Source of the DNA: Algibacter miyuki
GTDB lineage: Bacteria > Bacteroidota > Bacteroidia > Flavobacteriales > Flavobacteriaceae
Length of the DNA: 64,000 nt
Strand: one strand, 5' to 3'
Assembly (NCBI RefSeq): GCF_042427745.1
Contig: NZ_JBHMFA010000004.1
In this document: positions 8,122 through 16,033 of the stretch, piece after piece
Layout: the number at the start of each line of letters is the position of its first letter
Position numbering within the stretch: the stretch's first letter is position 1
Position numbers and translations under genes: made by a program
Notes under the pieces: generated by a model
Seen by the model: only the letters and a program-made list of their open reading frames with translations
Told to the model about the DNA's origin: nothing
The model's database searches: none

Positions 8122-8381
8122 TATTTTATTACTTAATTATCATCTAATTAGTGAGTTGGATTAATTAATGTTCACGAAGTTGTCTTAACTGTGTAAAACA
8201 GCTTAGTGATTTGTTGAAAATTTCCACCAAAACAAATGAGGTATTTTTAATCCTTATTTTATTCTTTTAAAGTTTAATTTTTGGCTTCGTACTTAAACCT
8301 TATTTAATGACGTTTTGTCGAAAAATTAGTACAAAATTATGAGATTGAGTTAGATTTATCCTGCTATTAATCAGTTCATTT

Positions 8382-8435
8382 AAAAACACCCCAATTATAA
8401 AACTTTAGTTAGTTTTGTGAGGGGTGTTTTTTTTT
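8382..8435 (+). terminator. strong Rho-independent terminator hairpin
   Basis: AAAAACACCCC (8382-8392) pairs perfectly with GGGGTGTTTTT (8421-8431). The loop contains a second nested stem, AAAACT/AGTTTT. A run of T follows to 8435. It faces plus-strand transcription. Confidence 0.8.
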
Positions 8436-8504
8436 GCTATGTTTTTTGACCGTTAATTAAACTAAGCGTAACCTTTATGTAACATGTAAAACGAAGGTTG
8501 TGTG

Positions 8505-8512
8505 TATATTTG
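8505..8512 (+). promoter_or_regulatory. -7 element TATATTTG upstream of the DUF4230 gene
   Basis: Perfect TAnnTTTG match on the plus strand, about 80 nt before the chosen ATG at 8594. No clear -33 TTTG lies at the usual distance, so support is moderate. Confidence 0.4.
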
Positions 8513-8593
8513 TACCGTTAGCAAGTGTTAACATAAATGACATTAGTTAGGCTTTATTGTCGAAGTAAACTGATGTTTTTTTATTTTAGCACT

Positions 8594-9208
8594 ATGCGAA
8601 AAATTCTATTCGGTGTCATTATTACTTTAGTGGTATTATTCACCTTTAAATATTGTGGCGATAAGCAAAACGAGAACATCGTACTTCAAGAAAACTCGGC
8701 GCTTATCCAAGAGCAAATAAAAAACGTTGGTAAACTCATTGTTACCGAAGGCCATTTTAGTGAAGTGTTTAATTATAAAAACTCCAAAGCTATTTTTGGT
8801 GATTATTTTACTTCTGAAAAAAAGGCGTTAGTGGTTGTTAATGCTGATGTTACTGTGGCTTACGATTTAAGTAAAATAGAGTTCAATGTTAACGCTTCAA
8901 CCAAAACACTAACCATTGTAAAAATTCCGAAGGAAGAAATAAAAATTAGCCCTGATTTTGAGTATTATGATATTCAGGCAGATTTTTTAAACCCTTTTGA
9001 AGCTAAAGATTACAATGCTATAAAGGTGATTGTGAAAAAATCTTTAGAAAAAAAGTTAGAAGCTTCCGATTTAAAAAAGAATGCAGAAAACCGTTTAATT
9101 AGTGAACTGTCTAAATTTTATATTTTAACAAATTCGCTGGGATGGACGCTAGAATATAACAGTATGCCTATTACGAATAGCGAAGAATTACTGAAAATTA
9201 AATTATAA
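8594..9208 (+). CDS. DUF4230 domain-containing membrane-anchored protein
   Basis: 204 residues from the ATG at 8594 (MRKILFGVI). This gives a clean N-terminal membrane anchor or uncleaved signal, whereas the longer 8537 start only adds an unlikely Cys/Arg-rich leader. The body is typical DUF4230: an alternating beta stretch (KALVVVNADVTVAYDLSKIEFNV) and a C-terminal helical SLEKKLEASDLKKNAENRL region. It probably faces the periplasm. Its function is unknown across the family. The 3' end overlaps the convergent rhodanese gene by 6 nt. Confidence 0.82.
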   Translation: MRKILFGVIITLVVLFTFKYCGDKQNENIVLQENSALIQEQIKNVGKLIVTEGHFSEVFNYKNSKAIFGDYFTSEKKALVVVNADVTVAYDLSKIEFNVNASTKTLTIVKIPKEEIKISPDFEYYDIQADFLNPFEAKDYNAIKVIVKKSLEKKLEASDLKKNAENRLISELSKFYILTNSLGWTLEYNSMPITNSEELLKIKL

Positions 9209-9508
9209 TTTATTTTGTAAACTGGCCCAGCCACCGCCGTTCACGGTTTCAATATGGTGTGCTTTTAGAATTTTTGCTGCTTTCCCCGATCGAACACCAC
9301 TGGCACAACAGGTAATTATGGGTTTGTTTAGGCTTTTTAAATAATCAATTTTAGATTCAATATTTGGTAGCGGAATATTTTCCGAATTTAAAATAGCACC
9401 TTGGCTGTATTCGTTAGTGCTACGAACATCAATAATTATGGCACCTCGATTTTTAAAATCTGTAATTGTTTTATTGTTGTTTCCAAAAAGAAAATGTAAT
9501 AGTCCCAT
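9203..9508 (-). CDS. single-domain rhodanese-like sulfurtransferase
   Basis: 101 residues, one rhodanese domain without a signal peptide, so cytoplasmic. The active loop is C68-A-S-G-V-R73 after the strand PIITC, giving a persulfide-forming Cys followed by the anion-binding turn. IIDVRSTNEYSQGAI is the conserved DVR...E...G entry motif. Such proteins carry sulfane sulfur to acceptors; the partner here is unknown. It converges on the DUF4230 gene with a 6-nt overlap of coding ends. Confidence 0.9.
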   Translation of the reverse strand: MGLLHFLFGNNNKTITDFKNRGAIIIDVRSTNEYSQGAILNSENIPLPNIESKIDYLKSLNKPIITCCASGVRSGKAAKILKAHHIETVNGGGWASLQNKL

Positions 9509-9546
9509 ATTGTTTTTATTTATGCAAATATCATGATGTTTTAATA

Positions 9547-9579
9547 AAGTAATGTAACCTGTGTTACTTGATATTTTTG
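9547..9579 (+). promoter_or_regulatory. palindrome plus -7 element upstream of the enoyl-CoA hydratase gene
   Basis: TATTTTTG at 9572-9579 matches TAnnTTTG. Immediately upstream lies a dyad: AAGTAA (9547-9552)/TTACTT (9564-9569), with inner GTAAC/GTTAC arms (9554-9558, 9563-9567). A dyad inside the promoter spacer is a plausible operator for an acyl-CoA or TetR-type repressor, but the regulator is unknown. Confidence 0.4.
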
Positions 9580-9610
9580 TGTATATTTCAATCCTAATTT
9601 ATTAGAAAGC

Positions 9611-10360
9611 ATGAAATCTTACGTTACATTAAATATAGAAAATAAAGTTGGATACATTGAGTTTTATCATCCAAATAAAAACGCGATGCCTAGTGATGTT
9701 TTAGAATTATTAGCGAATATTATTAAAGCTGCAGGCGATAATAAAGATATTCGAGTTCTAGTTTTAAAAAGCGGCGGAGATCGCACTTTTTGTGCAGGGG
9801 CAAGCTTTAACGAAATTATTGCTATTGACAATGAAGCCGATGGTTTTCAGTTTTTCTCAGGCTTTGCAAATGTAATTAATGCAATGCGAACTTGTCCGAA
9901 ACTTATTATTGGGCGTATACAAGGTAAAAGTGTTGGCGGCGGCGTTGGTTTGGCAGCGGCAACCGATTATTGTTTGGCAACTCAATTTGCATCCATAAAA
10001 TTAAGCGAATTAAGTATTGGTATTGGGCCATTTGTGATAGAGCCAGTTGTTTCTAGAAAAATTGGGAAAAACGCCATGTCGCATATTACTATTAATGCCG
10101 AAACCTTTTTTTCTTCGGAATTTGCAAAGGAAAAAGGGCTGTTCTCTGAAGTTTTTGAAAGTATCGAGCTTTTAGACGAAGCCTTGGAAACTCTAGTTAC
10201 TAAACTAGCAAGTTATAACCCCGAAGCTTTGGCTGAAATGAAAAAGGTGATGTGGGCAGGTACCGATCATTGGGATACTTTACTTAACGAACGCGCCAAA
10301 ATTAGTGGCAAATTGGTGCTTAGTAAATTCACTAAAAAGACATTGAAACGCTTTAGGTAG
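9611..10360 (+). CDS. enoyl-CoA hydratase/isomerase family protein
   Basis: 249 residues, crotonase fold. The oxyanion-hole blocks are visible: FCAGASFNE (residues ~60-68) and GKSVGGGVGLAAATDYCLAT (~106-125), followed by LSELSIGIGPFVIEP, where the second catalytic Glu normally sits. The substrate cannot be assigned; candidates include branched-chain or aromatic acid breakdown. The gene converges on the aromatic amino acid hydroxylase, with 4 nt between stops. A terminator is not obvious in that gap. Confidence 0.87.
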   Translation: MKSYVTLNIENKVGYIEFYHPNKNAMPSDVLELLANIIKAAGDNKDIRVLVLKSGGDRTFCAGASFNEIIAIDNEADGFQFFSGFANVINAMRTCPKLIIGRIQGKSVGGGVGLAAATDYCLATQFASIKLSELSIGIGPFVIEPVVSRKIGKNAMSHITINAETFFSSEFAKEKGLFSEVFESIELLDEALETLVTKLASYNPEALAEMKKVMWAGTDHWDTLLNERAKISGKLVLSKFTKKTLKRFR

Positions 10361-10364
10361 TTTT

Positions 10365-12131
10365 TTACAGAGGGTTTTTAATATGGCTTTTTCGTGTAAT
10401 ATTTAACCCGTCATCAATTAAATGTCCTAGTTTTGGTAGGTTTTGTTTTACGGTTTCCAAATGGTTTATAACGTTCTCGCAAAGTGTTTTTTCATTTCCA
10501 GCGAAAGCCAATTCAAAAATTTCAATGCATAAAAGCCAGTCGTTTGGGTGGTTTTCAATAAGTTCTTCTAAAATTTTAGATCTTGAAATCGTACGGTTTG
10601 TACCATCTCTAAAATCTCTTATTTGTTGATATAGCTTTTCTAGCTCTAATTGTTTTTTAGATTTTTTAGTCCGTATGGTTTCTGAAGTGGTTTTGTGTGT
10701 AATTAAATCGAAACTATTTAAATCTGCAGGGCCAGAAAATGCTGAAACAATACGTTTTCCAACGGCCATGTCATAAATACCAAACTCGGGTTTAAATAGA
10801 ATGGTGTTATTAAAGGTTACTGTGCAATTTTTAAAGCTAATCAGTATTATTTTTCCTTGCAAATTACGTTTTCCGGTGATGATTTCTCCCGAAACTGTAA
10901 TACCTCCTTCAAATTCTAATGTCGTAGTTTGGCCTTCGAAAATTCCGTAGGCACTTAAATCACGCGGACTCATATCTTCAATGGCTAAATTGATACCTTT
11001 TAATTTCCCGATAGGGGAACCAAAACTGTCAGGATGTGCAGCGGTGCCATGTCCCACCAGTTCTTTTTCACGATACGCTAAGGCTGTTTTTTTATTGGTT
11101 TGTATGTAAATAACTTGTCCTTCAATAGCTTTTACTTCAGAAAAAACACCTGAAATTTGAAGTCCTGTACTCAGTTCTATAGTTCCTAATGCTTCTGATT
11201 GTATTAATTTGGTAACACCTGGAAGTCCTCCTTTTCGTACTGCCATGGTGTTAGCGAATTCTTCCAAAATCAAACTTAAATGTGCGAAATTTGGAGTAAC
11301 GTAAAGTTGAGGTTGTGGTTTGGTAATATCGAAATCTTGGTAAGTGGCATCTATGGTGTAGGGACGCTTTTTTACTTCATTCGTCATGCACCAAGCGCTT
11401 TCTCCAATAGAAGATAGTAAGCCAGCGCCGTAAATTTTCGGGTTTTCTACGGTGCCAATTAAGCCGTATTCCACCGTCCACCAATGTAAATTTCTAATAA
11501 GCGCCATTTCACTGGGCTCTCCCATGTTGTTTTGTAAGGTTTCTACTTTTTTTTGAGCCGCATCAATGTCGTTTTCGTTGGAATTTGGAGCTTCTTTTAT
11601 AATTGATAAATGTCTAACGGCTTCATAGAGCTCGTAATCTTTAGCAGACGAAATGGCTTTACAGCCAATCTCTCCAAAGCGGCGTAAGTACTCAGCATAT
11701 TCCGGATTTGCGATAATAGGAGCGTGACCGGCGCCTTCATGAATAATATCCGGTGCCGGTGTATATTCAATATGTTCTAGTTGTCTGATGTCGCTGGCAA
11801 TAACCAAAATATTATAAGCTTGAAATTCCATAAACGCATTGGGCGGAATAAAACCATCTACGGCAACGGCGGCCCAGCCAATGTTTTGTAAAATACGGTT
11901 CATGCCGTACATATTCGGAATGCTATCAATAGAAATACCGGTAAGTTTTAAGCCTTCTAAATACGATTGATGTGCTACAGATTTTAGAAAATCAACATTT
12001 TTACGCATTACATAGCGCCAAACAGCCTGATTTACTGCGGAATAATCACTGTAATTTTGCGGCTTTATAAACTGTTTTAAATGTTCCGGCAAACGATTTA
12101 AAATAGCATTTGATTCTATTGAAGGATTCAT
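10365..12131 (-). CDS. aromatic amino acid hydroxylase (phenylalanine 4-monooxygenase) with long C-terminal extension
   Basis: 588 residues, about twice a typical bacterial PhhA. The catalytic iron triad is intact: H131 and H136 in PDIIHEGAGHAP and E221 in WWTVEYGLIG. The spacing from H136 to E221 is longer than in animal or proteobacterial enzymes, because a ~45-residue charged helical insertion lies between. The core ends near residue 300. About 290 further residues follow: a beta-rich segment (~310-470), then a charged helical tail (~490-588). It should convert Phe to Tyr with a pterin cofactor. The tail is recurrent in Bacteroidota homologues, to my knowledge, without assigned function. 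Confidence 0.9.
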   Translation of the reverse strand: MNPSIESNAILNRLPEHLKQFIKPQNYSDYSAVNQAVWRYVMRKNVDFLKSVAHQSYLEGLKLTGISIDSIPNMYGMNRILQNIGWAAVAVDGFIPPNAFMEFQAYNILVIASDIRQLEHIEYTPAPDIIHEGAGHAPIIANPEYAEYLRRFGEIGCKAISSAKDYELYEAVRHLSIIKEAPNSNENDIDAAQKKVETLQNNMGEPSEMALIRNLHWWTVEYGLIGTVENPKIYGAGLLSSIGESAWCMTNEVKKRPYTIDATYQDFDITKPQPQLYVTPNFAHLSLILEEFANTMAVRKGGLPGVTKLIQSEALGTIELSTGLQISGVFSEVKAIEGQVIYIQTNKKTALAYREKELVGHGTAAHPDSFGSPIGKLKGINLAIEDMSPRDLSAYGIFEGQTTTLEFEGGITVSGEIITGKRNLQGKIILISFKNCTVTFNNTILFKPEFGIYDMAVGKRIVSAFSGPADLNSFDLITHKTTSETIRTKKSKKQLELEKLYQQIRDFRDGTNRTISRSKILEELIENHPNDWLLCIEIFELAFAGNEKTLCENVINHLETVKQNLPKLGHLIDDGLNITRKSHIKNPL

Positions 12132-12302
12132 AAGTATTGTTGGTTGTAATCTTGTAAAAATACGAATTATTCAGTAATTATTGGTTTTTGCAATGTATTA
12201 TTGAATGGTTTAGGGGGTATTCGCACAATAATGTGGGGTGTAAATTCAATAATTATAACGGATGTTTCTGTATATTAGGGGCTTAATAATTGAAGTTGTG
12301 AA

Positions 12303-13832
12303 ATGAGTCGTAAAAATATGGACTATCAGTATATAATTGAGTTGTGTAAAATAATAGCAGTAGTATTAGGAGTTTTAAGTGCTTTAGTTGGAGGTTTTGG
12401 GCTTTGGGCATATTTTAAAAATAAGCAAGTAGAGCAAGTCGTAGAGTTGGAGGCGGTTAAGAGAAATGAGCATGTTATGTCTAATGTTGAGAATAATACG
12501 GTTGGTTTAATTGAAAATAAAAAAGATGTTTCCATGATTAAGGAAGAAGTCTCTAATTTAAAAGCTCAGCTTCGTGAATTGCTTGATGAAAGAAGGCAGC
12601 AGGTTGAGGAATATTTGTCACGGGAGCAACAAGATGAGATAATACGTAATAGGTTTAATGTTAGTGGTGCTGACATAGAAATGTTAATTGAAAAAGCAAC
12701 TCAGAAGTCTGAGACTTATATAACTCAAGCAATGGGTTATGAGTTAAATTATGATTATGGAATGGCAGAGCTTTGTTATATTAAAGCGTTAGAAGTAGCT
12801 GTTCAGCCAGTTGATAAAGCTGATATTCTTTTTAGCTTGGGAGGTGTTTATTATCATAATGGAGATCACTTAAAGGCTACTCAATGTTACAAGGATTCAA
12901 TTGTATTTTATGGGGATGTTGAATCAAAAAGTGCTGAAGATTTGTGGAATTTGAGTTATATATATAGTAGCTTAGGAATTATAGAGAAAGAAAAATCAAA
13001 GTATTTAAAAGCTATTGAGTTTTATAAAAGGGCGTTAAATCTAAGAGAGAAACTGGTGGATTTAGATTACGATAAATATGTAAGCGATTTAGCAAAAATC
13101 TATATGAATTTTGCTGTAACTTATGGCCATATCCGAGAGTCTGATAAGGCAATAGCATTTAGTTTGAAAGCTATAGATATATTTAAGACTTTAGATTTTG
13201 CTAATGAAATTGACACTAAATTGCATTTCGTTTCTTGTTATAGTAATTTAGGAAATATATATAAGAATCAAAATGATTTTGAGAATGCAAAAGACTCATT
13301 TCAAAAAACCTTAAAAATTCTGGGAGATCCAGTTGGGAATACATCAGCAAGATTTGCAGAAATTTATGCAGGTATTCATCTTAATTACGGTGAAGTATTG
13401 TATGAGTTAAATGATAATGAATTGGCTAGTTTTCATGTAAATATTGGAGTGAAAATTTTTGATAACTTATTTAAAATTTCCCCTAGTCGATATCGTGTTA
13501 AATATCTTGGGTCTTATTATTCCTTGGGAAAGGTTTTAAGACAAGGAAGACGCTATAATGATTGTATTTTATTATTAGAAAATTTAATTAAAAACCAAGC
13601 ATCTGATTTGTTAAAAGATAAGTATGATCTCAAAATGATTGAAGCTAATATTTACTTTTTATTAGGGCAGAGCTACCATGAGTCACGAGTTGAAAAAGGA
13701 GTTAGTCTTAATTATTTTAAGAAAGCATATGCTATTTATTCAATGTTTTCAGAGTCTTCCGAAGCTGAAATTTGGAAACAGCAGTCAATGAACTATATAG
13801 ATTTAATTAATAAAAAAAGCGATTCAAAATAA
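12303..13832 (+). CDS. membrane-anchored TPR-repeat protein
   Basis: 509 residues. One N-terminal transmembrane helix (residues ~10-33) is followed by a coiled-coil (~45-105, heptad-rich with LREL and RRQQVEEY), then tandem TPR-like helices to the C-terminus (for example YYHNGDHLKATQCYKDSI, AIEFYKRALNLREK, NDFENAKDSFQKTLKIL). It resembles signalling TPR scaffolds, but no histidine kinase, ATPase or HTH domain follows. The start at 12303 could alternatively be the ATG five codons later. Its composition looks slightly more A/G-rich than its neighbours, and it sits alone between minus-strand genes, so it may be an accessory insertion. Function unknown. Confidence 0.75.
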   Translation: MSRKNMDYQYIIELCKIIAVVLGVLSALVGGFGLWAYFKNKQVEQVVELEAVKRNEHVMSNVENNTVGLIENKKDVSMIKEEVSNLKAQLRELLDERRQQVEEYLSREQQDEIIRNRFNVSGADIEMLIEKATQKSETYITQAMGYELNYDYGMAELCYIKALEVAVQPVDKADILFSLGGVYYHNGDHLKATQCYKDSIVFYGDVESKSAEDLWNLSYIYSSLGIIEKEKSKYLKAIEFYKRALNLREKLVDLDYDKYVSDLAKIYMNFAVTYGHIRESDKAIAFSLKAIDIFKTLDFANEIDTKLHFVSCYSNLGNIYKNQNDFENAKDSFQKTLKILGDPVGNTSARFAEIYAGIHLNYGEVLYELNDNELASFHVNIGVKIFDNLFKISPSRYRVKYLGSYYSLGKVLRQGRRYNDCILLLENLIKNQASDLLKDKYDLKMIEANIYFLLGQSYHESRVEKGVSLNYFKKAYAIYSMFSESSEAEIWKQQSMNYIDLINKKSDSK

Positions 13833-13846
13833 ATGAATCGCTTTTT
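13814..13846. terminator. bidirectional terminator overlapping the TPR gene stop codon
   Basis: A perfect 13-bp stem AAAAAGCGATTCA/TGAATCGCTTTTT with a 7-nt loop. The stop codon (13830-13832) lies in the loop. It serves the TPR gene and the convergent DUF4136 gene. Confidence 0.85.
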
Positions 13847-13863
13847 CTAAAAATATAAATTTT

Positions 13864-14421
13864 CTATTTCGCTTCTGGTGGATATTTCGCCATAATTTCA
13901 GCAACAAACTCCTTAATACGTTCGTCTTTTTTCTCCATTTTTTGAGTTAAATACCCCGATCCCATACCTTGCCAAACCAATTCTTTTTTATCGGCATCAA
14001 TAAGGTCTATATATAAAACACCTTGTGTAGAGGTTGATACTGTTGGGCTATTGTTGTAACCCCAGCCCCAACCTGGACGAAAATTACCATAACCACCCCA
14101 GCCCCAAGCGCCCATGCCCCAAGAATTATTGTAAACATCAACACGTTGACTTGCTTTGGTGAATAAACTAATAAGTAAGTCTGGGTTTTCCGATTTTGTG
14201 AACCCTTTTGCTGTAAGTTCGGCTTCGATAGCACGTAAAATACGGCGTTTATCTAAGTCACTAATTTCAGCTTTATCAATACCTGTTTTAAAAAAAGCAA
14301 AGGTTTTGTAATTATTAAAGTTGGCTTCTTTGTCGTAATCGGCGGCAACTTTTACCGAACTACACGATGTTATTACTAGTAGTAAGGCAAGTAGCGGCAG
14401 TGTTTTTAATAATGTTTTCAT
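13864..14421 (-). CDS. DUF4136 lipoprotein
   Basis: 185 residues with a lipoprotein signal peptide (LLALLLVITSC, lipobox Cys20). The mature part is DUF4136: an N-terminal DYD...F.NYKTFAFF block, an RILRAIEAELTAKGF helix with the NPDLLISL strand, and a Gly/Trp-rich loop (WGMGAWGWGGYGNF). It ends with LIDADKKELVWQG. The family is periplasmic or outer-membrane attached in Bacteroidota; its function is unknown. It converges on the TPR gene and shares a terminator with it. Confidence 0.9.
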   Translation of the reverse strand: MKTLLKTLPLLALLLVITSCSSVKVAADYDKEANFNNYKTFAFFKTGIDKAEISDLDKRRILRAIEAELTAKGFTKSENPDLLISLFTKASQRVDVYNNSWGMGAWGWGGYGNFRPGWGWGYNNSPTVSTSTQGVLYIDLIDADKKELVWQGMGSGYLTQKMEKKDERIKEFVAEIMAKYPPEAK

Positions 14422-14461
14422 AAGGAAGGGTGTTAAATTTATTTTTTAGTTTACATCTTTT

Positions 14462-14581
14462 TTAATCAATATAGTTTTGATTTTTAAGTTTGTCTTGGTA
14501 ATTAATAGCATCAACAATCGTACCAATAAACCGCTTTAAGTGCTTATGCTTTAGTTGAATTGCTTTTTTTATTAAAACCAT
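14462..14581 (-). CDS. possible 39-residue small protein overlapping the DUF5522 gene
   Basis: A -1-frame ATG (14581) inside the DUF5522 3' end opens a 39-codon frame with a balanced, helical composition (IKKAIQLKHKHLKRFIGTIV, then DAINYQDKLK). Its sequence looks protein-like, not random, and it continues just past the DUF5522 stop. It could be a coupled small gene, a frameshift extension, or chance. I do not recognise it. Confidence 0.2.
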   Translation of the reverse strand: MVLIKKAIQLKHKHLKRFIGTIVDAINYQDKLKNQNYID

Positions 14582-14708
14582 AAGGACAATGTCGGCAACC
14601 GCTTTCGCAACAATATTCCCTTTTTAGTAAATATTGGGCGGTAAAACAACGGTAACCTTCGGGGGTCCAGTAAAAATCGCCTTCTTCAATAGGAATTATT
14701 TTTTTCAT
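14544..14708 (-). CDS. DUF5522 small Cys-rich protein
   Basis: 54 residues, found by translating the minus strand between the DUF4136 gene and the HExxH gene. It reads WTPEGYRCFTAQYLLKR then YCCESGCRHCPYGF, the defining DUF5522 pattern. The Cys residues (C21, C33, C34, C38, C41) plus His40 could bind a metal, probably zinc. Such proteins are ubiquitous small genes in Bacteroidota with no known role. The start at 14708 (MKKIIPIEEGDFYW) is the only good ATG. Confidence 0.85.
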   Translation of the reverse strand: MKKIIPIEEGDFYWTPEGYRCFTAQYLLKREYCCESGCRHCPYGFNKKSNSTKA

Positions 14709-14789
14709 AGTAAACAAAGATAATGTAAAATGAAATTAATGTTTTCTAAAATTGTCATAAATTGGTTTGATTTTTGAGGCGCATAACTT

Positions 14790-15113
14790 ATGATTTTTAT
14801 TTCAAAATATATAGTTCCAAAAGGGTATGCAGGTGTCACACTTTTTCCGTTTATCTTTTTGAAACAGCAATCTATGACTACAAATACGGTTTTGGTTAAT
14901 CATGAGAAAATTCATTTAAAACAGCAGTTAGAGTTATTGGTTATCCCGTTTTATATGTGGTATGTTCTCGAATTTATATACCGCTTGTTTCAGTATAAAA
15001 AGTGGCACATGGCGTATAAAAATATTTCGTTTGAAAAGGAAGCGTATTCCAACGAATCGACGCTAGATTATTTAAAACAACGTCCGTTTTGGGGATTTTT
15101 AAAGTATCTTTGA
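14790..15113 (+). CDS. small membrane-associated protein with an HExxH motif
   Basis: 107 residues. After a hydrophobic N-terminus (~1-25) comes VNHEKIHLKQQLELL, an HExxH metal-binding motif at the start of a hydrophobic helix (LLVIPFYMWYVLEFIY), and then FEKEAYSNE, a candidate downstream Glu ligand as in gluzincins. This arrangement resembles the core of M48/M56 membrane peptidases reduced to one third of their size. It lies 4 nt upstream of the D-cysteine desulfhydrase gene. Protease activity is not demonstrated; the motif could bind metal structurally. It is probably a conserved Bacteroidota hypothetical. Confidence 0.7.
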   Translation: MIFISKYIVPKGYAGVTLFPFIFLKQQSMTTNTVLVNHEKIHLKQQLELLVIPFYMWYVLEFIYRLFQYKKWHMAYKNISFEKEAYSNESTLDYLKQRPFWGFLKYL

Positions 15114-15117
15114 AGTT

Positions 15118-16029
15118 ATGATTTTTCAACTCGAAAACAGTCTAAACGAACAGATTAAAACGCCTAAAAACAGTGGCGTAACTCTGTGTTTGAAACGAGA
15201 AGATGCCATTCACCCCTTTGTATCGGGTAATAAATACCGCAAATTAAAATACAACTTAATAGAGGCTGAGAAGCAAGGCTTAAAAACCTTGGTTACTTTT
15301 GGTGGCGCATATTCCAACCATATTGCGGCAGTGGCTTCTGCAGGGCAATTATTCGGTTTTAAAACAGTAGGTGTTATTCGTGGCGAAGAATTAGCTAATA
15401 AAATCGTCGGTAATGCTACATTAAGTTATGCACAATCTTGCGGTATGGAATTCAGATTTATTTCTCGTGAAGCCTACGGAAATAAAACAACTCCAGGGTT
15501 TTTAAAATCTTTAGAAGCCGAGTTTCAGAAAGCTTATTTTATTCCGGAAGGCGGTACAAATACATCTGCCATTAGAGGGTGCGAGGAAATTTTAACACCT
15601 CAAGATGCTGACTTTGATTATATATGTTGCGCTGTTGGAACTGGCGGAACTATTTCTGGCCTTATTAATAGTTCAGAAAAAAGCCAACAAATTTTAGGTT
15701 TTCCTGCACTAAAAGGTGACTTTTTACAACAAGATATTAGTAAATTTGCAAACCAAACTAATTGGAGTTTAATTACGGATTATCATTTTGGTGGTTATGC
15801 AAAAATAAATCCCGAATTAGTCAGTTTTATAAATGAGTTTAAAGTAACCAATAATATTGCTTTAGATCCTGTTTATACAGGAAAGATGATGTTTGGAATT
15901 GCCGATTTAATTCAGAAAAACTATTTCCCGAAAGGATCGAAAATATTAGCAATTCATACAGGGGGCTTACAAGGTATATCAGGTATGAATACTGTTTTGA
16001 AAAAAAAGAATTTACCATTAATTGAATAA
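15118..16029 (+). CDS. D-cysteine desulfhydrase / ACC deaminase family PLP enzyme
   Basis: 303 residues, fold-type II PLP enzyme. The PLP lysine is in SGNKYRKLKYNL (residues ~38-49), followed by the Ser/Asn block GGAYSNHIAAVASAG and the phosphate loop CAVGTGGTISGL. The usual activity is D-cysteine to pyruvate, H2S and ammonia; true ACC deaminase is less likely without supporting context. Cytoplasmic. It is embedded in a plus-strand run with the HExxH gene, a glucosaminidase and hemL. The stop is just upstream of the next gene's ATG. Confidence 0.88.
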   Translation: MIFQLENSLNEQIKTPKNSGVTLCLKREDAIHPFVSGNKYRKLKYNLIEAEKQGLKTLVTFGGAYSNHIAAVASAGQLFGFKTVGVIRGEELANKIVGNATLSYAQSCGMEFRFISREAYGNKTTPGFLKSLEAEFQKAYFIPEGGTNTSAIRGCEEILTPQDADFDYICCAVGTGGTISGLINSSEKSQQILGFPALKGDFLQQDISKFANQTNWSLITDYHFGGYAKINPELVSFINEFKVTNNIALDPVYTGKMMFGIADLIQKNYFPKGSKILAIHTGGLQGISGMNTVLKKKNLPLIE

Positions 16030-16033
16030 AGAA

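Larger units (their letters stand above)
8122..8593. other. 472-base intergenic region with a terminator and a promoter
   Basis: No convincing protein is encoded here. AT-rich sequence follows the GSCFA stop. A strong Rho-independent terminator lies 260 nt downstream (8382-8435), too far to be an ordinary 3' end. Next comes TATATTTG at 8505-8512, the likely promoter of the DUF4230 gene. The 8130-8435 stretch could be a small RNA or a long 3' UTR; sequence alone cannot tell. Confidence 0.5.
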
